DNA of 64,000 bases from Setomelanomma holmii (taxonomy: Eukaryota; Ascomycota; Dothideomycetes; Pleosporales; Phaeosphaeriaceae), in the NCBI GenBank assembly GCA_010015745.1, contig ML978156.1, positions 541,635 through 605,634 on the forward strand. The letters are read 5' to 3'. Shown piece by piece: positions 10,984 to 21,278 of this stretch (position 1 is the first letter of the stretch; every line of letters starts with the position of its first letter). Under the pieces are notes generated by a model, which saw nothing but the letters and a program-made list of their open reading frames with translations, searched no databases and was not told where the DNA came from. Position numbers and translations under genes: made by a program.

Positions 10984-12379
10984 TCAATATCCTCTCTTCC
11001 TGTTAACCTCATTGACCAACTTCCCGCCACTCCTCTGCCTCCTGATATTTTCTCTCAATACCTCAAACGCGCGATCTGCATACACGTCCGTCGAGCCGCT
11101 GCAGTGCGGTGTGATCAGCACATTCGGCGCATCCCAGAGCGAATCATCAGCGGGCAAGGGCTCGGGATCTGTGACATCGAGTGCGGCGCCACTGATCAAA
11201 CCGCCATGAAGCGCTTTGACAAGAGCAGGCTGGTCGATGACTTGACCGCGGGCGATGTTGGCAACGTAAGTTCCTCGTGGGTTGGATTTGTGCAGCAGTT
11301 CGAATTCGGGGGTGGAGAGGAAGTGCGTTGTTGCTTTGCTGTGGGTATGTTAGGGTGATGGTTATCTGAAGAAGTTATAGAGAAGACTTACGTTAGTGGT
11401 ACGGCAATGACTAGAAGATCGATTTCTTGCTTCAAGAACTCATGGACGTCTTCTTTGCTGGTTCCACTATACCAAGCACTCGGAAAGGTACCATCGGGAT
11501 CGCCCGTACCGGGAACGATGTATCCATCGTCTTTTCGGGACTCAGGCGTCTTGCGTGGTGATGCAGTGTATGCAATAACGTCCATACCCATTGCCTTCGC
11601 AACGCGAGCCACTGCATGTCTTTGTCAGCTTCACACTTTCCCACCGGTAGAGTTCTCAAGACAATCAAATATCAAACTCACCTTGTCGTCCAATACTTCC
11701 ATACCCCAAGATGCCAACTCGTTTTCCGACCCGATCACTCACACTCATACCCTCCTTCTGCGCCCATTTCTTCTCCTTTTGCAAGTCATACAATTTCGGT
11801 AAATTGTGACTATGCACCAAATCCATCATAATAACCCATTCAGCGATTTGCGGACCATGCACACCATTGGCGGAACATAGTGGGATCTTGGAGTCTGTAT
11901 AGATGGGGTGCTGCGCGATGTGATTGGTGCCTGCGGAAAAGAACTGGATGAGCTTGGTGTTGGGCAGGGACTTGGCGGTAGGTGGGAGCCAGAAAAGTGT
12001 TGCGAGATATGAGGCGCGAGTTGTGTATTCTGTGAGTTATATTAGGTCTGATTGTGCAGGTTGAAATAGGCAAGGTCAGGCCCAATGATGGTGATATGTA
12101 AGCGTGCATTGGCGCTACAGCGGCGGTATGCATGCGGCTCAAATACATGTGTCACACACTAGGATTTCTTCACCTACCTTCAGGTACATCAAGTGGCTCC
12201 ATCTTTCCATTGTTGAAGACCGAGTGGAAGTACTTGACTTCCAGATCCTTGAACTCCTCTTTCAAACCCTCAACGCCTTTCTTCGCACCCTCTTCTGGCC
12301 ATGGTAGCGTACATAGTACAAGCTCTTTCTTCCCTGACTCTTTTGATGGAACCTCAGGTCCGCCACCCATTGCGACCAT
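10984..12379 (-). CDS. D-isomer-specific 2-hydroxyacid dehydrogenase
   Basis: Four exons: 12379-12178, 12029-11682, 11611-11392 and 11338-10984. All junctions are GT-AG and in phase, giving 374 residues. Start at the ATG at 12379 (MVAMGGGPEV); a downstream ATG at 12370 is possible. The middle carries the Rossmann motif VGILGYGSIGRQ. The last exon carries the catalytic set: Arg in YVANIARGQVID, Glu in DVTDPEPLP and His in VLITPHCSGS. NAD(P)H-dependent interconversion of a 2-keto acid and a D-2-hydroxy acid is the family reaction; the substrate cannot be read from sequence. The first intron (148 nt) is longer than its neighbours. No signal or targeting peptide, so probably cytosolic. Confidence 0.88.
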
Positions 12380-12968
12380 TCTATGATAACTTGGTGGTCG
12401 CAAGTACTTTTCCCGCAAAGTTGTGCTACAGTAGAATTCAAGACGCCGATGTTTCGTCTATGATCGTGACTTCTCTTGGCGAGCCTTGAATGCAGTTTGA
12501 TGGATGATGTATGTTTATGGTGGGGTGTTGTCGATGTTTATTACCATCTTGATAGCCGATGGTGGGGCAAGCTGCGACTTTATATGGCGTTGTGACGTGC
12601 TTGAATCTCAAGCAGTCTCACCCATCAAATCCACGGAAGCGATAGCCAGTGAACATTCGCCCTGCTGGTGTCATCACTAGTCGGCATGAGTAAGAGCTAA
12701 TCCTCAACTCGACCCGTGTATGAGATAGTGAGAGTTGGGATATGTGTTTACGATTAGTAAATGGACGCCTTCTGCTATGCGACTGGGGAAGTCGTTCCGT
12801 CCGCTTATGTCCGACTCATATACAGCCCATTCTCGGCACTTGAACTTTGAATCGATGCATCGTGCAAACACGTGCCCACGTGTAGGAGGAAAGTGGGATC
12901 TTGTGAGATGGGACATAATCCAGCAGCGGGCTTTTTGCAATGTATTTTCTCAATTTTTGACATGATTA
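12380..12968. other. intergenic, 589 bp
   Basis: 5' flank of the dehydrogenase gene and 3' flank of the CitE-like gene. No supported gene. Confidence 0.5.
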
Positions 12969-13991
12969 CTATTCTGGGTCCTGCCCCTTCCACTTCTCTC
13001 TCACAGCACCAACATCAATCTCACAAGCCTCCGCATGCTTCATGACCGCCTGCGCCTTCTTCACCACCGGCACATCAATCATCTTGCCCTCCAACGTCCA
13101 CGCTCCTCGTCCTGCTTTGCTCGCTTTCTCATCCGCAATCACTACTCGCGCAGCCCATTCTACATCCTTCTCGCCCGGACTGAACGCCTTGTGGCACACT
13201 GCTATCTGGCTGGGATGTATACACTGCTTGCCATTGAAGCCCATGCCCTTCCCGTTTAGAGCCTCTTCTTCGACCGTCTTTAATCCTGCATCGCCCTTGT
13301 AACTTGTACATACCAAGTCAATGGTCGAAGGTAACTCTGCAGCTCGTGCAGCTGTCGCGATGGCGGACCGAGCGTATAAGAATTCGGTCAGGGAAGGTGT
13401 CCGTGTGAGACTCATATCTTTGGCGAAATCTTCCGCAGCGAAGACGAGACCGCTAAGGTAGGGCGATGCTCCGCATATCGAGCTGAGATTCTGTATTGCC
13501 TTCGCGGACTCGATGAGGGCTATGATCCGAACGGCATCTCTCTTCCCCTGAATAGTACTACTCGCACCCATTGGGTGTCTCTCAGGACTCAAGTGCCGTA
13601 TAACGTCCGTAACGAAATGCAGATCCGCAGCACTTTCGCACTTCGGCAGCATGATAGCATCCAGGTATTCCCCCTTTAGTACTTCAGTCAAGTCATCGAG
13701 CGCGAGACCTGTGTCGATGCTATTTATTCGCACGCACATCTCCTTGATGCCGCTTGGTCGCTGCTTGTTCAGAATATCGCGGAGGTTCGATCGCGCTTCG
13801 GACTTCATGTGCGGTGCGACACTATCTTCGAGATCGTATGTCACATTGTCTGCGTGCATTGCAAAGGACTTCTCCAACATCTTCTTGGAGGAGCTTGGGA
13901 CTACATTCTATATCAGCTGTGCTGCTTTGGAAGCTCAGGACAGTGTCGTTGTACCGTACATGCACGCCCTGCGAATGATTGGTGCCGCCAT
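12969..13991 (-). CDS. HpcH/HpaI aldolase / citrate lyase beta subunit-like protein
   Basis: Two exons, 13991-13955 and 13900-12969, give 322 residues. The 54-nt intron has the donor GTACAA and a CTGAT branch site. The short first exon supplies MAAPIIRRACMY, joined to VPSSSKKMLEKSF, the usual opening of CitE-type proteins. Family motifs: VTYDLEDSVAPHMK (acidic metal ligand), IMLPKCESA, IIALIESAKAI (Glu ligand), GLVFAAEDFAKDM (Glu-Asp pair) and MGFNGKQCIHPSQI near residue 240. The fold is a TIM barrel that cleaves or forms acyl-CoA/2-hydroxy acid adducts with Mg2+. The eukaryotic relative CLYBL acts on citramalyl-CoA and is mitochondrial; no clear targeting peptide is seen here. Substrate unknown. 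Confidence 0.85.
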
Positions 13992-14266
13992 GCTGTGTTG
14001 TTTAGTCAATACTTAGAAAGGTACGAAGTAATCATAGACAAAACGGAAGCTTCAAGTGCATTTGCAAGAAGCACATCGGCTTTACACCTCGGTCGCCCAG
14101 ATACATAGCCTATGACGTGCGGGGAACTCACAGCTCCAGTTTCAGCTCCAGTCGTACCTTCCACCTCCGCAACCGCCGACTCGCCGACGCGTTCCTGCCG
14201 CTAATGCCACGCATTCACGACAATCCAAACCCACACCCGCACCACCGACCCTAATCCTCACACACA
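13992..14266. promoter_or_regulatory. divergent intergenic region between CitE-like gene and TVP23
   Basis: The 275 bp separate two divergently transcribed genes and must hold both promoters. The TVP23 side is C/A-rich. No specific factor site recognised. Confidence 0.4.
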
Positions 14267-15006
14267 ATGGAGACCGCCCAGCAAACCCCCGCGCCAGGGT
14301 CGCTAAGCTGGAAACTCAGCAGTCACCCCATCACACTGCTCACATTCCTCTTCTTCCGCATCTGTAAGCTGCACCCCAGGCACCTCCAACCCAGCTTCAT
14401 ACTGACACTCCTCACCAGCGTCGTTACTAGTCTACCTCCTCGGCCTCCAAATCCTCTCCAAAAACTTCGTCCTCGTCTTCATCGTCACGATCCTGCTCCT
14501 CGCCATCGACTTCTACTACCTCAAGAACATCGCGGGACGCCGCCTGGTTGGGTTGCGCTGGTGGAATGAAGTGGACAGCACGACTGGAGATGGGCGATGG
14601 GTATTTGAGAGCGCGGATCCAGAGTCGCGGGAGCAAAATGCGACGGATAAGAGGTTCTTTTGGATGGCGTTGTATGTGCAGCCAGTGCTGTGGGTTGTGC
14701 TGGCGGTCTTTGCGTTGATTGGGTTGAAGTTTATCTGGTTGACGCTGGTTGGTGAGTATATTTTGTTCTTAGGGGAAGGAATGGATGGAGGGAGGTGCAG
14801 AGAGGCGTTATGGTCGACTTGAGGTTGGGACGAGAAGCTAATGTGGGACAGTTATTGCGCTTGTTCTCACGATTACGAATACGCTCGCCTTTTCGAGATG
14901 CGATAAGTTTAGCCAAGCGAGTGGATTTGCTTCGAACGCGATATATGGATCTGGACTTATGCGCAATGTTGCAGGCGGTATGGTCAGCAATTGGTTCAGG
15001 CGATGA
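14267..15006 (+). CDS. TVP23: Golgi membrane protein TVP23 (DUF846)
   Basis: Three exons, 14267-14363, 14419-14751 and 14852-15006, give 194 residues. Introns use GTAAGC and GTGAGT donors. Order of features: cytosolic N-terminus, hydrophobic SHPITLLTFLFFRIS, second segment (LLVYLLGLQILSKNFVLVFIVTILL, residues ~34-58), then the family hallmark FYYLKNIAGRRLVGLRWWNE. Two more segments follow (YVQPVLWVVLAVFALIGLKF; VIALVLTITNTLAF). The tail NKFS-like CDKFSQASGFASNAIYGSGL is also typical. Known role: conserved late-Golgi/vesicle protein with four membrane spans, linked to Yip-family trafficking. Length and topology match the family. Confidence 0.93.
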
Positions 15007-15239
15007 GCCAGAGTAGAAGAGGGTGGCTGGCGCATCGGATTGCGTTGAATTCTCAAGATATGTACGATCATGCGTGTCGCTCAGGGGTGTAAGGTGCTGG
15101 TAGACAGGCAGGATGTGTCACAAGGATGATCTGGACACGCAATAGTGCCATGTTACTCGCCAGACTATTTGGGTATCGTGTTGATCTTGTTTGTACATTG
15201 GTACGAAACGAGCCTTCTCGTTATGCGAGAGACGAGCCT

Positions 15240-16830
15240 CTAAACAGTGATCATCACACTGGCATTTTTATACCAGCTCAGCAACGGATTGTCCCCGTTC
15301 TTCGTGCTCGTCTCTGCAATGTCGGCTCTGCCAGCCATAAAGTCTTCATGGAGATACGTGCGCGCGAAACGCCCAGTGATCGCAGTATACATTGGCTCCA
15401 TGACCTCAAAGTCGGTCGGAAAGAGAATGTCGAAATAGCCTTGGTGGACCTATCATTCAGTCAGCTAACATAACAAAACATCTCATGTGTATTCATCACT
15501 TACAAGAGGCGTCGTAACGGGTATCATCTGCCTCTTGTACCTTGTCTGCACGACAGGCGCATTCAAGCCCTCAACCGTATCAGCCAACTTATGAAAGTCA
15601 CTGCTGATCAACTTGTGGTTCGGGAACTTCTCGTACAACATGTAGAAGAACTGCATGAGCCGTGTAGGTATGTACTCCGGCTGACTAAGTGTTCCTCTCC
15701 ACGGTATCAAGCTCCGTAGGTTCTGCATGACTCGAGATCCTTGCAGAGGATGTGGATATGACTTACACGCAGCATGTCTGCGCTCGAGGAATTGTGTCGC
15801 GATCGGGTCGAGCGTTCGGGAGTAGTATTCGAAAAGCTCGCCACGGGGATCAACGACCACGTGAGATTGATAGGGTGCGCCAGTTTCAAAGTCGTACTTG
15901 AGCGCATCGTGCGCGAAGTTGTCGAAGACCTCGAGCGCGAGGAAGTAGCAAGGCGATGAGACGTACACATTCCAGTCGAATATTGACCTATTGACGATCT
16001 CGACTTTGTCTGAGTGTCCTCTTGCATATGCTGAGTGTCCAAGTCCTTGTTGCTGCAAATGCGCCAACTGACTGGAGATTTCAATAATCTTGAACTTTGT
16101 CCTTTCGTATACTTCGGGATGTACGTCTCTTATGTAGTCCAAGATGTTCAACATCATGGTACCATTCCCCGCTCCCATCTCGTATATGTTTAGATCATGG
16201 TATGGGTAGAAATTGTACTTGTAATCCTCGACAAGGTACCGTGCGATTGCTTCACCATAGTATGGTGAGAAGAGCTCGGTCGGCGTATGCCAAAGCTGGC
16301 GCAGGTCGTTTGGTTCTTGGTAGTCAAGGGCATCTTCGAAGGTGGTATAGCGGTGTCGCAATTGCTGGAAGAATTCGTGCTCGGAGGACATGGAGTTAAA
16401 GTCGAATGGGTCGCCGGGCGAGAAGATGACTACCTGCTTGGAGAAGTAGCCATAGTTGGGATTGTAGAGGCTGTCTATATTACTATCAGTTTCATTCGTA
16501 ACCCTCTCGTAACCTCTGACCTTCGATGAAGTCCCGTAGTAGCATCTTCACTCTACGCGGCCTCTCTTTCCGATTACGCAGCATGTCGGCAGTCAATATT
16601 GGGTATCTTTCAAACTCCTCGGTCCTCTCTTGCGGGAATGTATTCTTTCTGGGCGTCCATCTGCTTTCTCTTCTCGTTTCACCTTCAGCGAAGCGCGTGG
16701 CCTTTCCCCTCCGCTGCAGTTGTGGTGTGCCGGCAGCCGCAAGAGTTGGTCGAGCTCCGCGGGCAAGACATTGCGACGCTCGGTGCGAGAATAGCTGGCG
16801 AAAGACTTGGGTGACGAAAGGTGAGTCCAT
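15240..16830 (-). CDS. NDUFAF7-type mitochondrial protein-arginine methyltransferase (DUF185)
   Basis: Three exons, 16830-16521, 16474-15504 and 15449-15240, give 496 residues; introns are 46 and 54 nt. The N-terminus (MDSPFVTQVFRQLFSHRASQ) is Arg/Ser-rich, followed by RRGKATRF, as for a mitochondrial presequence. The DUF185 domain opens DSLYNPNYGYFSKQVVIF and contains the AdoMet site LNIYEMGAGNGTMML and IIEISSQLA. In animals NDUFAF7 dimethylates an arginine of complex I subunit NDUFS2 during early assembly. An equivalent role here is inferred from family membership. Transcribed divergently from the cysteine synthase gene, 162 bp away. Relatives end near FARTYLHED, as seen in exon 3. Confidence 0.88.
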
Positions 16831-16992
16831 TGACGCCTGCGCGGGGGGTCCCAACGAGGCGCGACGAGGTGAGGAGCTATCGGCGCAGAAGCAAGTGGGG
16901 AAGTTTGGAAGTGGTCCACGCCAAGCAAGTCAAAGCTCCATTTCTCAGAGCACCCACAGTCATTCTTTCATATAATTATTTGAGTATCAGGA

Positions 16993-18554
16993 ATGCCCGA
17001 TCACTCTAGATACTACATCCTAGGAGCATTTGTTCTAGGTGTAGCGCTGACCACCGCATACAATGCTCACTTCGTACCTCTTGTGGGAAAATCACGGACT
17101 CCAAATCTAGAACAAACCCCCAAAAAGAAGCAGAGCCTGGTCTGCAAACTCGCGAGGACGAGCGATTTGGATGCAGTGAAGAAAATCTTGAACGATGTGG
17201 ACGAGTCGCTGAACAGCCAAGGAGGCGACATCAGGGAAGGGATTGAAGGATGTATAGGTCGTACTCCACTCATCAAAATCAAATCGCTTTCTGAATACAC
17301 GGGATGTGAGATACTTGCAAAAGCAGAGGTTAGACTCATCATGCGGCTTTGAGAGCATAGAGGCTGATGTTACCGATCTAGTTCCTCAATGGAGCAGGTA
17401 ACAGTCCCAAAGACCGAGTGGCACTTGGCATCATCGAAATGGTACACTCCAGACGCATCCTGGATACGAAAGCTGTGTTCAGATTGTGCTGACCAGGACT
17501 TCAGGCTGAAGAGCAAGGTCTCCTTAAACCGCACTCAGGTGACACGATCTACGAAGGTACGGTGGGTAGTACGGGCATCTCGCTGGCCGCGATATGTCGA
17601 GCGAGAGGTTACAAAGCGCACATGTGAGTTGTACAAAATGACATTGGCACACAAATCCTGAAAGAAAATAGTTGCATGCCAAACGACATGGCTATCGAAA
17701 AATCGGACCTGCTTCTAAAGCTTGGCGCAGAGGTAGAAAGAGTGCGACCTGCTCCGATTGTCGACCAGAATCAATTCGTCAATCTTGCACGCAAAAGAGC
17801 CCAAGAGCATTCTGCGAGCGCTGACAAGCCCGGACGAGGGCTATTCGCGGACCAGTTCGAGACTGAGGCCAACTGGCTTGCTCACTTCAATGGCACAGGA
17901 CCGGAAATTTACAAGCAGACCGGTGGGCACTTGAACGCCTTCGTTAGTGGTGCTGGTACTGGAGGAACAATATCAGGAGTTGCGCTATTCCTCAAATCCA
18001 AAGTACCAGAGCTCAAAGTCGTTCTCGCCGACCCACCGGGTAGTGGTCTCTACAACCGCGTAAAATATGGGGTCATGTTCGATCCTAAAGAAAGAGAAGG
18101 AACGCGCCGCCGACATCAAGTGGACACGATCGTTGAAGGCATTGGTATTAACCGTGTAACGCATAATTTCGACGTGGGCAGAGAGCTCATTGACGATGCC
18201 ATCAGAGTGAAGGATGAACAGGCGACTGACATGGCGCGCTGGCTCGTCGAACACGACGGCATTTTCGTTGGGAGCTCTAGCGCTGTCAATTGTAAGAGCT
18301 ACAAGACACTCTACGTGAATCGAAATGCTGACTCACTTCAGGCGTGGCTGCCACCAAGCTTGCAAAGACACTTGGTCCTGGTCATCGTATCGTGACACTG
18401 CTGTGCGACAGGTAAGTTGCATACACTTAACATGGAGAGATCACGCTAATCTGGTTGCAGTGGTGCAAGACATCTCAGCAAGTTCTGGAAACATACCGAG
18501 CCCGTCGGTGGCGCCGAGAACGATGTCTCTCTCGAGAACATACTCGGCGCCTGA
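16993..18554 (+). CDS. cysteine synthase-like PLP enzyme, membrane-anchored (MCY1 type)
   Basis: Six exons (16993-17328, 17382-17441, 17505-17623, 17672-18291, 18342-18411, 18461-18554) give 432 residues; five introns of 48-63 nt, the first with a weaker GTTAGA donor. The N-terminal segment YYILGAFVLGVALTTAY is a membrane anchor, as in yeast Mcy1 (YGR012W) of the mitochondrial outer membrane. PLP-enzyme motifs follow: IGRTPLIKI, the cofactor lysine in NGAGNSPKDRV (~residue 122), the substrate loop EGTVGSTGISLA and the phosphate-binding SGAGTGGTISG. It ends RIVTLLCDSGARHLSKFW. Known fold: type II PLP, O-acetylserine sulfhydrylase/CBS family. Biochemical role of the Mcy1 branch is not settled. 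Confidence 0.88.
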
Positions 18555-19108
18555 GACTTGCGAAGCTGTTTCGTCGCATGCCGTGCGGTGACTCAGCTTT
18601 CCATGTTCGAGCACAGTCGGAGCACGAAACATCCTACCAGAATGATGTCTATCGAGACTCTTTCACTTCTGATTAGTATGGAAAGATCTGCGACGTGTCT
18701 TCCCACTTCAAAGGTCGTGACAACGCATGTTCGCATCACTTCGCGAAGCCACCACAATGTACGGCGCTGTTGACGAACACTACCATCGGGACCTTGGTTC
18801 TTCAAGAACATTGTCAAGAAGACACTTCCACTCACCAGAATACAATGGCCACGTGACGAAACAAGACAAAGGTTCTACGCTTCACAAGATTCAACACCGA
18901 CATGTCTCGCACAATGTCCATTCTCATCTGCCACACGCTTTGTCTGTTTGTGACCGGTTTAAATACTCCAGCGGCCCCTACCCTTGTCCTTGCTGCACTC
19001 TCCGGGCTTTTCAAAAGGCACTCCTGCAGCAAACTTCCGCCAGGTCATCCAGCAAGCACGCCAACAGCGGGAAGCTACCAGAAGAGTCAGTCAAACCACA
19101 ACGATTAC
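18555..19108. other. intergenic, 554 bp
   Basis: The frame of the next gene stays open back to 18902 and another frame is open from 18727, but neither stretch looks coding. Likely promoter and leader. Confidence 0.4.
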
Positions 19109-19663
19109 ATGCCTACCCGACGCATGAGCGAAACAAGCGGCATCAACAAACAAAATCGGTCAAAACCAAGCATACTCGAAAGACGCTTGAGGACAGTGAC
19201 CCTCTCCAAGCGCAATCCAGAACTAGCAGAGAAGATAGCGCAAATGCGCCTCACCATCGCGCCAATAGTTCATGTCCAAACCGGCTTCCCAGCACCAGAG
19301 TTCCCGCACACAATGCTCAACCTCTTTCTCCTGACGGAATTACAACTTGATCGGCTCGCGCACTACTACTCACAATCCACGCCCTGCTCGTTAACATACC
19401 AGTACCCACAAACCATGGACTGGTCGAAACCATTCCTTGCCAAAGACGAGTCACTACCTGAAAATTGTAGATTAAGCGAGCTGGAGCGTGTGAAAGTCAA
19501 GATGCGCATGTTTGCGAGGTTCATTGGTATGCGCGGCGCGGAAACGCCACGGTGGGAATATGAGCGACAGGTTGAAATTTTGCGGAATAAAATTGCGAGG
19601 AGTGTGCAGGATGAGGAGAAGAGTTTGCGGAAGGTTTATTTTGGCCCGGGATATAAGCACTGA
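19109..19663 (+). CDS. hypothetical protein
   Basis: Frame of 184 residues from the ATG at 19109 (MPTRRMSETSG). An earlier in-frame ATG at 18902 would add 69 residues that look like untranslated leader. The middle has a predicted helical block, NLFLLTELQLDRLAHYYSQS, followed by a short TP-x-YPQTMDW segment, then a charged helix with MRMFARFIGMRGAETPRWEYERQ. This looks like a small conserved ascomycete protein, but I cannot name the family. No signal peptide or membrane span in the shorter form. The coding strand is supported by length and charged-helix composition only. Confidence 0.5.
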   Translation: MPTRRMSETSGINKQNRSKPSILERRLRTVTLSKRNPELAEKIAQMRLTIAPIVHVQTGFPAPEFPHTMLNLFLLTELQLDRLAHYYSQSTPCSLTYQYPQTMDWSKPFLAKDESLPENCRLSELERVKVKMRMFARFIGMRGAETPRWEYERQVEILRNKIARSVQDEEKSLRKVYFGPGYKH

Positions 19664-19904
19664 TGCTTGGTCATGTAACTCAGTCTTGAGTCGTGGATGA
19701 GTTTGGACATTTAGCGTTGCATTGCGTAGCGAAAGATTGAGAGTCTGATGCAGGTTGGACTTAGCGAATGCGGATACACAGCAGTGATATTGTCGATAAC
19801 ATACGTCGGCATCGAAACCATCCAGGCTGCTCTTTTCCTCCTCTTGATCCACGTCCTATCATCCTTCTCATATCAAGCACACTTTCTCGCAGCACTTCCC
19901 AAAC

Positions 19905-20033
19905 TCACTCCCGCGCCTCTCTCAATCTCTTCTTCTGCACGGTATACTCCTCCAACCCCACATGCGCATGAATCCAATCCAGCACCGACTCATGCCACAC
20001 CAACGAATTCTCATGCTTCAACACCCAATGACT
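19905..20033 (-). pseudogene. 3' remnant of a second dipeptidyl-peptidase 5 gene
   Basis: The minus strand encodes SHWVLKHENSLVWHE... through VGLEEYT and a stop at 19907-19905. It matches the last ~43 residues of the DPP5 gene at 21279-23512 (NHWVLKHENGLMWHE... VGLEKYT) almost residue for residue, including the catalytic-His region. Upstream of 20033 the similarity stops. Another DPP5 copy evidently existed here and was deleted apart from its 3' end. The GNAT gene lies between remnant and full copy, all on the same strand. Confidence 0.8.
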
Positions 20034-20132
20034 CAGTTTTTCATTTCATCAACTAACGTCCATGCGTTGTCAGGGTACAAGTGAATTGTGCGAACATGGT
20101 AATCGATGTACAGCCAACCCAGACTACCCTTC

Positions 20133-20921
20133 TCAAGCCAACTTCCCACTAAAGTCACGCGCCATAACATTGAACCGAAACAGTTGATCTCCATCTACGC
20201 TCGAGATACTCATATTCGCAACCGAGCTAAAATTCAAATGAGCATAAAACCCTTCCGCAGTAGGCAGAGCAAGCAACGTAATATTAACGCGCGCTTTTCT
20301 CCCACTCTCAAGCCCCGAGTTGGTAAGCCTTGTCCCAGCTCCTCTTAACTGATAATCCGGATGTGTAGCCAGGTACTCAAGATACAACTGGTCCGGCCCG
20401 AACGCGTCGTCAATGTACTTCTTCTCTGCGGCCGCGGCCTTGTAGGCATAGTCAATTGCGCGCGTGGAGTTCATGTCTCTGTGTAGACATAGGCCTTCAT
20501 AGGTAAATGGTATTCACTTGTTTGAGCTGGTTTGGTACTTACCAGATAAGGATCGCAAGGACGAACTTTTTTTGCGTGTCCATATGGCGAACGCAGCTAG
20601 CGATATGTCACTGTCCGCAGGGGCTTCGATGACTTCGGCGTGGGAGGAGGGATGCAACAGTAGTAGAGCAATATTGAGGCGCGCACATCTTCGGTGTTCT
20701 TCTGGGAAGTCTTTGCGGAATTGGTACAGGTATTGCCAATGTGGGGAAGAGGAGAATGCAGTGATTAGGATAGTGGTTATGTCGTCGACATCCTCTAAAG
20801 TGGCTTTGCGGAGTCGTGCTTGAGGGGCAAGAACTTGTTGTTCACATTTAGTGACGTGGTGATGCAGGAAGAGAAAGGCTTGGAACCACAAGCTGAGGTG
20901 TAGGGTACTGAGTATCTTCAT
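20133..20921 (-). CDS. GNAT-family N-acetyltransferase
   Basis: Two exons, 20921-20543 and 20476-20133, give 240 residues. The donor GTAAGT is clear; the acceptor is a CACAGAG, where only the GAG choice keeps the frame, so the junction is tentative. Motifs: RLRKATLEDVDDITTILITAF at the domain start, the central strand LYLEYLATHPDYQLRGAGTRL with the acetyl-CoA loop (QLRGAG), and GFYAHLNF near the C-terminus. This is the fungal GNAT type seen in many small acetyltransferases; substrate unknown. The first ~30 residues (MKILSTLHLSLWFQAFLFLH) look like a signal peptide and are odd for a cytosolic GNAT. The true first exon may lie elsewhere. Confidence 0.7.
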
Positions 20922-21278
20922 TGGAGTTTCATTGAGGATTTCGACTGGATTTGGTTCATTATAATGGGAGCTTGTCTTTGATACAAGCTACCCTGCGCTT
21001 TGATCAAGAGATGAGGTAAGCTTGTGACGTAGACATGGCTGCAGAGACGAAGGAGGATCATGATCCCTGCCGCAACCCGCGGTGGCGACGGACGCATGAA
21101 CGAAGCTGCTGTTCTAGGCACTTTACAGTAGTAAAGTTCGGACATAATAATCACATCCTCATTGTTCTGTATGTTCATGCCTTTATTGTCCTTCAGAGCT
21201 TTTCGACTAATCGTCAGCGGCGACGTCTGTCTTCATCAGTCTGCTTCACTCGAACTGCTCCTTGACAGCAGCATTCGC

